DNA from: CAKZQX01 sp034435975
GTDB taxonomy: Bacteria; Chloroflexota; Chloroflexia; Chloroflexales; Chloroflexaceae
DNA: 64,000 bases
NCBI GenBank assembly: GCA_034435975.1
Contig: DAOTWD010000152.1
Span: 62,001 to 126,000, forward strand
Reading direction: 5' to 3'
Part shown: positions 41,745 to 49,871 of the stretch, in pieces
How the letters are laid out: every line of letters begins with the position of its first letter
Numbering within the stretch: the first letter of the stretch is position 1
Notes under the pieces: generated by a model
The model's input: the letters and a program-made list of their open reading frames with translations, nothing else
Database searches by the model: none
What the model was told of the DNA's origin: nothing
Program-made: the position numbers and the translations under genes

Positions 41745-44189
41745 CTATTCTTCCGGAAGAGCATACAACCGGCGATATGCGCCATAGTAGCCGTAGACCA
41801 GGTTAACATAACCTCTGGTTTCTGGATAATCGATACCTTCGATATACAGATCAGGGTCAGCAACGAACGTGCCATTTGCCCAGCGTTGGGCATTGCCCGC
41901 GCCGCCATTGTAGGCCGCCAGGCCACCGTGGATGCTACCCTGCATACTCTGGATCTGTTGACTGAGGTAAAACGCGCCGAAACGGATGCTGACGTGCGGG
42001 CGGTAGAGATCGTCCACATGGAAATCGGGCACATTCAAGCGTTGTGCAATGCCCTGGCCCGTCGTTGGCATCACCTGCCCTAGCCCGCGTGCACCCGCCC
42101 AGGATGTTGCCTCAGGATTAAACAGGCTCTCCTGGCGCAACAGTGCATAAAATAGGCGTGGATCAACGCCCTGTGCACTGGTTTCGGCTTGCACCAGATC
42201 GACATACGGCACAGGAAAGATCAGGCGACGCAACGTTGTCGGCGGTGGAGCCGCATTCTCTGGGGCCAGTTCAGCCAGTTGCTCTGCCGCTTTCAATGCA
42301 ATATAGGGCACCTGATGCTCGTGTGCCAGGCGTGCCACGTGCATCAGGTGCAATGGATCGTTGCCGGCAATTGTTCGTGCACTGTTCCACTCTGCAATTG
42401 CATTATTCCACAGACCGACACGTTCTAACTCGATCGCCCGTTGCACGTAGGTATAATAGTCGCCAGCTTCAGTGCCTGCACCTGCCAGGGCTGGTGCGGT
42501 CTGAGTCGCGTGATCGTCCTCTGTATCGGTGGGAGGCCACCAGTCATGTATCCAGGTCTCCAGTTCGTTCCAGTCTGCCTTCGTAATCGGTGTGTCGAGT
42601 GCCAGGGTGGGCGTCATAGTCAGGGCCAGGACATCAGCGGCACGAGCACTGTAGTACGAATCTGGGGCGGCACGATAGGCGATGGTAAACAGATGCCGTG
42701 CATGTTCATCCTGCTGTTGCTGTTGGGCCGCCCGGGCGGCCCAGTAGGCTCCACGGGCCTGGACATAGCCCTGGCGCTGTTCGGCCAGGATTTGCCAGGC
42801 GTACTGGGCGTTTCCCCAATGCCCCATACGAAAGAAATGCAGACCAGCGTTGTGCAGCGCCGCGGCGGCCAGGCTATGTTGCGGATAACGTTGCCCCAAC
42901 TCTACCCGCATATGTGCTGCTTCCCAGGTACTCCCAAGACGGTCAAGCAACTGGGCTGCACGATCCAGCGCGATCGGTGCCCGTGGATCATCAGGATAGG
43001 TGTCGGCATAATGGCGGTAGGCGTCAGCAGCGCGTTGTACGTCACCGCTCTGCCCAACAGTTTGAATCCAATCCAACTGTGCCTGTCGCCCTGGCTCACT
43101 GTCAGGACGAACACTGGCCGCTGCCGCCAGTACCTCCAGTGCTTCGGGAAAATAGCCGAGGGCGCGTAGTGTCAATCCACGCAGGCGTTGTAAATCCAGG
43201 AGATCATCGTCATCTGTGCCGGTCGCTAACGCCTGGGCAATTGCCGCATCGAAGAGCGACAGGGCGGTAGTATACTGCTCGTTGTTGAAAAAGATGCGGG
43301 CAGCAGCCGCACTGGTGAGCGCCGGGTCATTCGCCGCGAGGAGTTGTGACGCAGCGGCAGGTGCGTAGGCTGTGGAAGGCAGTATACTGACAATCTCGAT
43401 CAGCCATGACCGTGCTTGATCGGGTTGGTTCTGGCTCTGGGCCAGTGCTGCGGCCTCGGATAAAATACGGGCACGGTAGTCGGGCTGTTGTGCCAGTGCC
43501 AATAGTTTGCCATACAGTTGGAGCGCCAGCTGATCATGCCCTAGCTGGCGGTATAATACAATCGCCTTCTCGTAACTTCCGGCCCGCTCGCCACGGCTGA
43601 TGTCTGTTGCTGCCCCATGCGCGAAGGCCTGTGCGGCCTCGCCCAGTTGTCCTGTTGCCTGAAATTGTGCCGCCTGCCGAATCGCCGCATACGGTTCGAG
43701 AGGTGTCTCCAGATAACGATAGCGAGCATAGATAGCAATCGCACTGTGCCAATCGCCCACCTCTTCGTAGCTGCGTGCCAGCCAGAACAACGCTCGTGCT
43801 GTCCATTCATCCTGTTCCGGCAGCGCAATAAAGGTCTGGAACGCCTCAATTGCCGCGCTCCACTGCCTGCGCCGAGCAATGTTCTCGGCTAGATAAAAGC
43901 GGGCCACCCGTGATTCTGGGGAGTCGGGATACGATTCTACTAGCGTGTTCAACTCTTCTGCGACGCGGTGATCATCACCAATGAGCCGCGCTGCCAGTGC
44001 TCGCTGTAGCATCGCCTGTGCCTGCGAGGTAGGTGCCATAGTGGTAGCAACGATCAAATCTGGTACCAGCGGATCACGTGGGGCATCGCTCGGTGAAGGG
44101 ACATTCCCGGACTGGCAGCCAGTTGCAGTCAGCAGGATCGCAACGCAGAGTAGAGTGAAGCACATTCGATTCAGGATCGGGTGTATCAT
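41745..44189 (-). CDS. Lipoprotein lytic murein transglycosylase (Slt70-like)
   Basis: A protein of about 814 residues with a lipoprotein signal (MCFTLLCVAILLTATGC, lipobox LTATGC). Most of its length is TPR-like alpha superhelix (repeated A-x-F-L-A-R-x-Y-E-x-x-G/A units), followed by a C-terminal SLT domain: YALLRQESLFNPEATSWAGARGLGQVMP with the catalytic Glu, then GLAAYNGGAGNAQRW and TRGYVNLVYGYYGAYRRLY. It cuts the glycan MurNAc-GlcNAc bond to give 1,6-anhydro ends, with the superhelix holding the strand. Start choice is uncertain: ATG codons at 44216, 44198 and 44189 are in frame and none has a good ribosome-binding site; 44189 gives the best signal peptide. Confidence 0.92.
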   Translation of the reverse strand: MIHPILNRMCFTLLCVAILLTATGCQSGNVPSPSDAPRDPLVPDLIVATTMAPTSQAQAMLQRALAARLIGDDHRVAEELNTLVESYPDSPESRVARFYLAENIARRRQWSAAIEAFQTFIALPEQDEWTARALFWLARSYEEVGDWHSAIAIYARYRYLETPLEPYAAIRQAAQFQATGQLGEAAQAFAHGAATDISRGERAGSYEKAIVLYRQLGHDQLALQLYGKLLALAQQPDYRARILSEAAALAQSQNQPDQARSWLIEIVSILPSTAYAPAAASQLLAANDPALTSAAAARIFFNNEQYTTALSLFDAAIAQALATGTDDDDLLDLQRLRGLTLRALGYFPEALEVLAAAASVRPDSEPGRQAQLDWIQTVGQSGDVQRAADAYRHYADTYPDDPRAPIALDRAAQLLDRLGSTWEAAHMRVELGQRYPQHSLAAAALHNAGLHFFRMGHWGNAQYAWQILAEQRQGYVQARGAYWAARAAQQQQQDEHARHLFTIAYRAAPDSYYSARAADVLALTMTPTLALDTPITKADWNELETWIHDWWPPTDTEDDHATQTAPALAGAGTEAGDYYTYVQRAIELERVGLWNNAIAEWNSARTIAGNDPLHLMHVARLAHEHQVPYIALKAAEQLAELAPENAAPPPTTLRRLIFPVPYVDLVQAETSAQGVDPRLFYALLRQESLFNPEATSWAGARGLGQVMPTTGQGIAQRLNVPDFHVDDLYRPHVSIRFGAFYLSQQIQSMQGSIHGGLAAYNGGAGNAQRWANGTFVADPDLYIEGIDYPETRGYVNLVYGYYGAYRRLYALPEE

Positions 44190-44806
44190 AACAGGCATTG
44201 TACCATGCTTTCGCATGATATGGAGTTAGACCAGCCGAAAGCTGACCCCCGGTTGGGGCACGAGTCATAGATGCGTCAGGCCATGACCATCCGCAAAGGA
44301 GTGGTGAATCATGTCTACCAGATCAATGAAAACCAGCAAGTGCCTGGCTCATAGCTTCCATGGCACTGCTGGTCTGGTCTGCACTTCTTCTTGCATAGAC
44401 TGACTATAACATAGAAAAGATTGAGCAAGAATTACAGTTTGGTGACAATTAGCAGGTTGATTGTGGGACAATATCACTATACTATTGTCACATCTATGCG
44501 CTATAATACAAAGATATGGTGTTATAGCAAGCCTGTTGCAATGGGAAACGTGGTGGTGCTTCACAGCTGATGTAGGATTGCTATAGGACTTATGCGGTGG
44601 TATGGGTTGCTTGCCTTTTCTCCTGTGGCTTTTTGCCTTCAGCGAAACGTTGAAAAAATCAGGTGCCGCTCTGCCAAATACAAAAAAGATGTTATATTTA
44701 AGCGACCGTGTGATTTCTATCATGAGATAAAAAAGACGTGGATAAATCCAGGGTGCAATACGCCAGAATAGATAATCACTGGTGGCCTACATGAGGAGAG
44801 ATAGGC
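44190..44806. other. Divergent intergenic region
   Basis: No gene is seen in about 600 bases. An inverted pair GTGACAAT (44442-44449) and ATTGTCAC (44484-44491) brackets a further GGGACAATATC, and TATAAT follows at 44502-44507. This may be a regulated promoter driving phoU with a 300-base leader. The stretch near 44620-44660 has GCCTTCAGCGAAACG-type words. Confidence 0.45.
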
Positions 44807-45463
44807 ATGCGTGATCTTTATGTGCAACAGATTGGCTTTCTACGTGATGACTTGCTACGCCTGGGCAGTATGGTGGAGTATGCATTGAACAATGCACTGC
44901 GCAGTCTGGAGACCTGGGATACGATTACCGCTGCGCAAATCGTTAATAGTGATGCGCGGATTGATGAAGCACGTTATGCTGCCGAAGAAGAAACCTACCG
45001 ATTGATTGCGCTGCAACAGCCGGTAGCCAGTGATCTGCGCTTGCTGGGTACGGTCATTGCCGTTGCCACCGAGTTAGAACGTATTGGTGACTATGCCTGC
45101 AGTATTGCGCGCCGCATTCGCCAGGCTACCCGACGGCCTGTACTGGTGACACCACCAGCAGCGCTGTATGATATGGCGACGCTGGCGCAACAGATGTTAC
45201 ATACCAGCCTCGAGGCATTTGTCCGTCAGGATGCGAATATCGCTCGTAGTCTGGCTCAGAACGATGAGCAGGTTGATGCACTGGAAGATCAGTTACGTAG
45301 TGAACTGATCCAGATTGCTCAGACAGATGGACAAAAAGTAGAGGCAGTGATTGATCTCCTCGATGTTGTCCATGTACTGGAACGGGTTGCTGACCGCGCT
45401 ACCAATATTGGTGAACGGGTTATCTATCTGGTAACATGCATGACTGAGGAACTGAATCCATAG
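44807..45463 (+). CDS. phoU: Phosphate uptake regulator PhoU
   Basis: A 218-residue all-helical protein made of two PhoU three-helix bundles, each with the acidic metal-binding signature: ATELERIGDYACSIARRI (about residues 85-102) and VHVLERVADRATNIGERVIYL near the C-terminus. PhoU links the Pst phosphate transporter with the PhoR/PhoB system and limits phosphate uptake. No pst, phoB or phoR gene is adjacent, which is a little unusual. GAGGAGAGATAGGC precedes the ATG. Confidence 0.95.
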   Translation: MRDLYVQQIGFLRDDLLRLGSMVEYALNNALRSLETWDTITAAQIVNSDARIDEARYAAEEETYRLIALQQPVASDLRLLGTVIAVATELERIGDYACSIARRIRQATRRPVLVTPPAALYDMATLAQQMLHTSLEAFVRQDANIARSLAQNDEQVDALEDQLRSELIQIAQTDGQKVEAVIDLLDVVHVLERVADRATNIGERVIYLVTCMTEELNP

Positions 45464-45590
45464 GTACTATCGAATATAATACAGCATCGTTTCTATGCAA
45501 ATGTTAATCTTCCTCGACTTGCATTACTGCCAGCATGCGCTTATGATGTAAGCTGCATTGCAAACGTCAATCACGGTGGAGGATGCTATT

Positions 45591-47270
45591 TTGCGACAAA
45601 ATGATGATGATGTATTTGATAATCTGGATCCAGACGAGAATGGGAACCGTTCTGGTGGATCGGGTGTCAGCCGTGATCTGATCATCTTGCTCGGTGCCTT
45701 ACTCTTTTTAATCCTGGCGGTGGTTTTGACTTTTCTGTTCCCGGTTGATCAGGATGGCCTGGAGATAGCTGAAAGTGAGACGGCAACGGCAGAAGCGATT
45801 GCGATGGCAACGCCTTTGCCAACCGAGGTAGTACCTGGCTATCCTGAGCCAGATGCTATGACCACTCCTGGTTTGCCCTATCCACTGCCTGATAGAACCC
45901 CTACACCCTCACCGTCTCCTACAGATGAAGCCGATGCCTATCCGGGGCCTGATGAACCATTACCGGTACCAACGTTTGATCCAACACGACCAACGTTGAC
46001 ACCAACGGAACTACCACCCAACGGGCCAGCCTATCCTGCTCCGCCAGATCGGCCGCAACCACAGCCGCAACCACAGCCGCAACCGCAACCGCAGCCGCGA
46101 CCGCAACCACAGCCGCAACCACAGCCGCAACCGCAGCCGCAACCGCAGCCGCAACCACAGCCGCAACCACAGCCGCAACCACAGCCACCTGGGGTTGATG
46201 ATGATTTTGAATCGACTGATCCTGATACTGAAGAGCCAGGGCCACCAGTATTGGTACCACCAACACTTCCACCACCCCCACCCACTGATATCCCTGTTGA
46301 TGTATTGAGTGGTAATATGCGCTGGTCACCAGCCCAGAGTCCGGTTATTCTACGGCGTGATGTCCAGTTAACACCTGGTTCAACCCTGATCATCGAGCCG
46401 GGAGTAGAAGTGCGTCTCGGGCCGGGAGTATCGTTCTTTGTCGATGGTGCACGGTTTCTCGTCCTGGGTTCACCGGAACAGCCTGTACAGTTCGTTTCTG
46501 ATACCGGTGCTCGTTGGGAAGGTGTCTTTGGTCGGCCAGATAGTATTATCGTGCTGGAGCATATGGAGTTGCAAGGTGGTGGTGCTGGTGGAACATTGCT
46601 CACCAGTGAGCGCAATAGTGAACTGACCATACGCAACGCACGTATCTTTGACAATGGAGGAACGTTGCTGATTACGGATAGCAAGCTAGAAGTTATAGAT
46701 ACCGAGATTACAGGCAATGATCTGCCCTATGGTGCCGCGCTCGATGCGGTCTATTCACGTGCCAATTTTGTCACCATTCAAGGCAATCGTATCGGCGGTA
46801 ACCGCCTGAGTCCGGGTGCACCATCCGTTCGTGTGAGCAGTACGAGCAGGATAGATACGCTCATAATCGATATTCAACGCAACTTGCTCCGTGATGGCAG
46901 CGTCGGTAATCTCGTTCTTTCAACCGATGGTGCGTTGGAGGGTACCGTAGCATGTAATAAAATGGTCGGTGGTGACCTCGGTTTTAGCCTCCGTACGCAG
47001 ACGTTGCAGGTACCAGGATTGCCGTTGAATGTGGTGAACAACTATATTCATCGTCATACCCCACCGATTATCCCGATTTATCTACAATATGGTATTGGGC
47101 GTGGTGCTGCCAGTGAGGTGAAGCTGGATATGCGGAATAACTGGTGGGGTGATCCTTCGGGGCCATATCACCCGGAGACGAATCAGCTCGGGCGTGGCGA
47201 CTCGGTTGGGGCAAATATCACCTATGAACCCTGGCTATCTTCACCACCCGAGTGTGTACCGGCAGACTGA
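45591..47270 (+). CDS. Membrane-anchored PQ-repeat protein with right-handed beta-helix domain
   Basis: A protein of 559 residues from the TTG at 45591, which follows GGAGG by eight bases; the frame is open eleven codons further upstream. An acidic cytoplasmic start (QNDDDVFDNLDPDENG) precedes one membrane helix (LIILLGALLFLILAVVLTFLF, about residues 35-55). A Pro/Thr-rich stalk follows, then about 22 Pro-Gln pairs (with one Pro-Arg), then a C-terminal domain of about 310 residues. That domain has short repeating strands (VILRRDVQLTPGSTLIIEPGVEVRLGPG, NNYIHRH, MRNNWWGDPSGP) typical of parallel beta-helix, DUF1565/NosD-like proteins. It probably displays a carbohydrate- or surface-binding beta-helix on a stiff stalk. 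Function is unknown. Confidence 0.82.
   Translation: MRQNDDDVFDNLDPDENGNRSGGSGVSRDLIILLGALLFLILAVVLTFLFPVDQDGLEIAESETATAEAIAMATPLPTEVVPGYPEPDAMTTPGLPYPLPDRTPTPSPSPTDEADAYPGPDEPLPVPTFDPTRPTLTPTELPPNGPAYPAPPDRPQPQPQPQPQPQPQPRPQPQPQPQPQPQPQPQPQPQPQPQPQPQPPGVDDDFESTDPDTEEPGPPVLVPPTLPPPPPTDIPVDVLSGNMRWSPAQSPVILRRDVQLTPGSTLIIEPGVEVRLGPGVSFFVDGARFLVLGSPEQPVQFVSDTGARWEGVFGRPDSIIVLEHMELQGGGAGGTLLTSERNSELTIRNARIFDNGGTLLITDSKLEVIDTEITGNDLPYGAALDAVYSRANFVTIQGNRIGGNRLSPGAPSVRVSSTSRIDTLIIDIQRNLLRDGSVGNLVLSTDGALEGTVACNKMVGGDLGFSLRTQTLQVPGLPLNVVNNYIHRHTPPIIPIYLQYGIGRGAASEVKLDMRNNWWGDPSGPYHPETNQLGRGDSVGANITYEPWLSSPPECVPAD
46052..46189 (+). repeat. Pro-Gln coding microsatellite
   Basis: CCGCAA, CCACAG and CCGCAG hexamers are repeated about 22 times in frame. 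Such tracts change length by slippage in units of two residues. Confidence 0.92.
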
Positions 47271-47392
47271 GATCATCCAGGTTCTGCCGGGTAAGATCTG
47301 ACAGTGTGGGCAAGTTTCGGCATGAATTCCCTGGTTCCGATGCAGGGGTATTGGAACCAGCCTGCATCGGCTTGATCATGATACTATTCGAT

Positions 47393-47508
47393 GTGACGGC
47401 TCCCAGGGCGAAAGCCGGGGCACGTGGCAACGTACCCCTACACCTGCCGCCCTGAAGAGAAGTGAGGAGAGCGAGAAAAGGAGCGAAGGTTCTCTCTTCT
47501 CACGCCTC
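47393..47508 (+). repeat. Dispersed repeat family C, copy 3 (replaced middle)
   Basis: It shares the left end GTGACGGCTCCCAGGGCGAAAG and the right end GGTTCTCTCTTCTC with the other two copies. The middle is replaced by GGGGCACGTGGCAACGTACC followed by CCTACAC, a word also near 21.55 kb. Confidence 0.75.
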
Positions 47509-47510
47509 GC

Positions 47511-47591
47511 TTGTGCCAGGTTGGGCGAAAGCCGCTCAAGCGGATGAAGCCCTTCTATCCCAGGGCGAAAGCTCCTGAGCTTTACGGGCTA
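47511..47591 (+). repeat. Dispersed repeat family B, copy 2 (81 bp)
   Basis: Same 81-bp sequence as 2835-2915 with a handful of substitutions: TTGTGC...GGGCGAAAGCCGCTCAAGCG...CAGGGCGAAAGCTCCTG...TTTACGGGCTA. It abuts the family C copy. Confidence 0.88.
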
Positions 47592-47930
47592 GAACAGTAA
47601 AAGAGAGTATAACACCAGCCTTCGGTGCTTGCCCATATGTAGTGACGTCTTGAGGCGGTTCCTGTGGACGTAACCGCCTGAAAGCGTCGCTATGTGCATA
47701 TATGCAGTGTAAATAACATGAGACACGCGATTCGCCTGTGTAGTGGAGAATCATTGGAACGTTGGGATGTTAGAACGGTTCCAGGCAGGTGTGAAGGGAG
47801 CGTCCTTTTCCATTGCTGTTATTCAGTTGGAACGCCGGAAGGTTCTAATTCAGGAATGTACCTCTCTCCCGAAGGCGAAAACCATAGGGCTGATGGACGA
47901 CCGCGTAAGCCCTGTGAATTATACCTATTC

Positions 47931-48058
47931 CTACAACGATCCCTCCCCTGGGTAAGGATGCTCGGCGCGGCTTCGTCCTTCCGAGGGAGGAGCGAGGGTT
48001 CTCTCTTCTCACTTCTCGCCAGACCCCTTACCTCGGACGAGATGAAGTCTCGTTGGAG
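47931..48058 (+). repeat. MITE-like element F, copy 1
   Basis: It begins CTACAACGATCCCTCCCCTG and ends GAGATGAAGTCTCGTTGGAG. Internal words are GGCGCGGCTTCG, CCGAGGGAGGAGCGAGGGTT and TTCTCGCCAGACCCC. The element at 63253-63403 has the same words in the opposite orientation. Ends of the two copies give the terminal inverted repeat TCCAACGAGAC. Confidence 0.82.
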
Positions 48059-48094
48059 TACTCTAGCTGAAATCAAGAAAGGAGGAATACAGCG

Positions 48095-48907
48095 ATGCAG
48101 ATAGTCCTGTGGAATAGGACGGTTCAGATAGGCTTATTGAGTATGCTGCTCATGGCTTGCAGCCGGCCAGGTCAGCCAGCAGGAGATGTGGGAGGTACAC
48201 CCCGGCCAGTGGCAATGGAACCCGTGACGATTTCGCCACTGCCAGATTATATGCCGACAACTATGGCAACGGCCACTACAACCGTGATGGCGACGGTCAC
48301 GCCAGTTACATTGGTACCAACGGTGACATCGGAGGCGTCCGAGAATCTGTATAAGGGCATACCCTATGGATTGACCGCCGAAGGCGCACCTATGTTGGGC
48401 TTTCCCACCGCACCGGTCACCCTGATTGATTATAGTGATTTTCTCTGTTCGGCATGCCAGCGTTATGTGTTAGCCGTCGAACCTGATATTATCGAGACCT
48501 ATGTTCGATCTGGTCAGGTGCAACTGGTCTTTCGCCCAGTGTTAAATCATGGTGTGCATTCATTGCGTACCGCTGAAGCAGCGGCGTGTGCCGCCGAGCA
48601 AAATCAGTTCTGGCCGATGCATCAATTGCTGTTTGAACAGCAGGCAGAACTCTTTCGCATCCGGGAAGAGGATTTACTGAAACTGATGATGGTTTATGCT
48701 GCCGAGTTGGAACTAGATCAGAAAGCCTTTGGCATGTGCATGGTAGATGGTGAAGCTCTGGCACGTATACAGGCTTTTGATGCAGAACAACGTAGACGTG
48801 GAATTAACGTGCAGCCAGTTTTTGAGATTAATGATCAACGGCTGATCGGCTTTCAGCCCTTTGAGGTATTTCAGCGTGTGATTGAAGCTGCCCAACAGGA
48901 GATATGA
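48095..48907 (+). CDS. DsbA-like thioredoxin-fold lipoprotein
   Basis: A 270-residue exported protein with a lipoprotein signal (lipobox LLMAC, lipidated Cys 22), a Thr/Pro/Val linker to about residue 85, and a DsbA/thioredoxin_4 domain. The active site is CSAC at residues 118-121 within IDYSDFLCSACQRY, and the cis-Pro loop is QPVFEIN. It is a paralogue of the 14.3 kb protein, sharing IIEFSDF/IDYSDF around the active site and GFQPFEVFQRVIEA at the end, but it is lipidated rather than membrane-spanning and has a different CxxC. GGAGGAAT precedes the ATG. The cyanophycinase gene starts eight bases after the stop, but a functional link is not obvious. Confidence 0.9.
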   Translation: MQIVLWNRTVQIGLLSMLLMACSRPGQPAGDVGGTPRPVAMEPVTISPLPDYMPTTMATATTTVMATVTPVTLVPTVTSEASENLYKGIPYGLTAEGAPMLGFPTAPVTLIDYSDFLCSACQRYVLAVEPDIIETYVRSGQVQLVFRPVLNHGVHSLRTAEAAACAAEQNQFWPMHQLLFEQQAELFRIREEDLLKLMMVYAAELELDQKAFGMCMVDGEALARIQAFDAEQRRRGINVQPVFEINDQRLIGFQPFEVFQRVIEAAQQEI

Positions 48908-48914
48908 GTCGTCC

Positions 48915-49772
48915 GTGGAGCGAGAACGCGGCCTATTGCTGCTGATTGGTGGTGCTGAAGATAAAGTTGGCAGTCGCACTATTCTGAACCGATTTGTGCA
49001 ACTTGCTGGTGGTAGGCATGCGCGAATTACTGTCGTGGCTACCGCCTCGTCATTTCAGGATCTGGTCGGTCAACGCTATGTCAACCTCTTTACGGCGCTG
49101 GATGTGGCGCATGTCGATATACTTCAAGTACGGGATCGGTTCCAGGCCCGGCATCCCGAACCACTGGAACAGCTTGATGCGGCAACTGGTATCTTCATTA
49201 CAGGTGGTGATCAACTCAAGTTAACCGCGACACTGGGGGGCACACCGATTGCCCGGCATATCCGCCAGCGCCATCTTGCCGGATGCGTGGTTGGTGGCAC
49301 CAGTGCTGGCGCGTCGGCAGCAGCGGAGCATATGCTGGCCTATGGTAGCAGTGGCATTCCACCGCGCAAGGCGATGATGCAATTTGCCCCGGGTCTGGGA
49401 TTAATCAGTGGTCTGGTGATAGATCAACATTTTGGCGCACGCGGACGCTCCGGGCGCTTAATGACTGCCGTCGCGCATAACCCCGATTTGCTGGGTGTGG
49501 GTCTTGATGAGGACACCGCGGTTGAAATTAACTCCAGAGGCCTCCTGACAGTGTTGGGGCGTGGTTCGGTGATGATTGTTGATGGGACGAATATCGAATT
49601 TACCGATATTCATTGCATCGCTGAAAATGCACCGTTGACGATCTTTGGTATGCGCCTGCATATGCTTTCTAGTGGCCATCGCTATGACATCCCTTCGCGT
49701 CAACCATGGTTACCGTCCATGCCGCTGCCGTTACCACCAGATAATGAAGGTATAGATGGTGAGGGTATTTAA
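48915..49772 (+). CDS. cphB: Cyanophycinase
   Basis: CphB is a serine exopeptidase that hydrolyses cyanophycin to beta-Asp-Arg dipeptides. The 285-residue protein starts LLLLIGGAEDKVG, the family opening, then IFITGGDQLKL, the nucleophile elbow VVGGTSAGASAAAEHM (catalytic Ser), PGLGLISGLVIDQHFGARGRSGRL with the conserved Gln-His, and GVGLDEDTAVE. The GTG at 48915 is chosen from the conserved N-terminus; AGGAG lies 13 bases upstream, a long spacing, and an in-frame TTG at 48882 overlapping the previous gene is an alternative. The cyanophycin synthetase gene follows after 99 bases. Confidence 0.93.
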   Translation: MERERGLLLLIGGAEDKVGSRTILNRFVQLAGGRHARITVVATASSFQDLVGQRYVNLFTALDVAHVDILQVRDRFQARHPEPLEQLDAATGIFITGGDQLKLTATLGGTPIARHIRQRHLAGCVVGGTSAGASAAAEHMLAYGSSGIPPRKAMMQFAPGLGLISGLVIDQHFGARGRSGRLMTAVAHNPDLLGVGLDEDTAVEINSRGLLTVLGRGSVMIVDGTNIEFTDIHCIAENAPLTIFGMRLHMLSSGHRYDIPSRQPWLPSMPLPLPPDNEGIDGEGI

Positions 49773-49871
49773 TGGATACGGACAAGAACCGTCATGGTGC
49801 GGAACTGTGCGCTGTGCCCGGTTGCACCATAGCGCCTGATAGGGTGTTGCCCGCCTGGTAAAGGAGTTGGT

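Larger units (their letters stand above)
47271..48094. other. Gene-free repeat cluster
   Basis: Over 800 bases without a convincing gene. It holds family C copy 3 (47393-47508), directly followed by family B copy 2 (47511-47591), a 47600-47930 stretch with GGAACGTTGGGATG/GGAACGCCGGAAGG words, and family F copy 1 (47931-48058). Open frames here, for example 47694-48104 on the plus strand, read through repeats and have no family character. AAAGGAGGAAT before 48095 is the ribosome-binding site of the next gene. Confidence 0.8.

Noticed and set aside
42441..43169. 242-codon plus-strand open frame
   Set aside because: It is antisense to the lytic transglycosylase superhelix, with Cys- and Gly-rich composition and no domain.
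47694..48104. 136-codon plus-strand open frame before the DsbA-like lipoprotein
   Set aside because: It runs through repeat family F and intergenic words, and similar sequence at 63.2-63.4 kb is translated in another frame.
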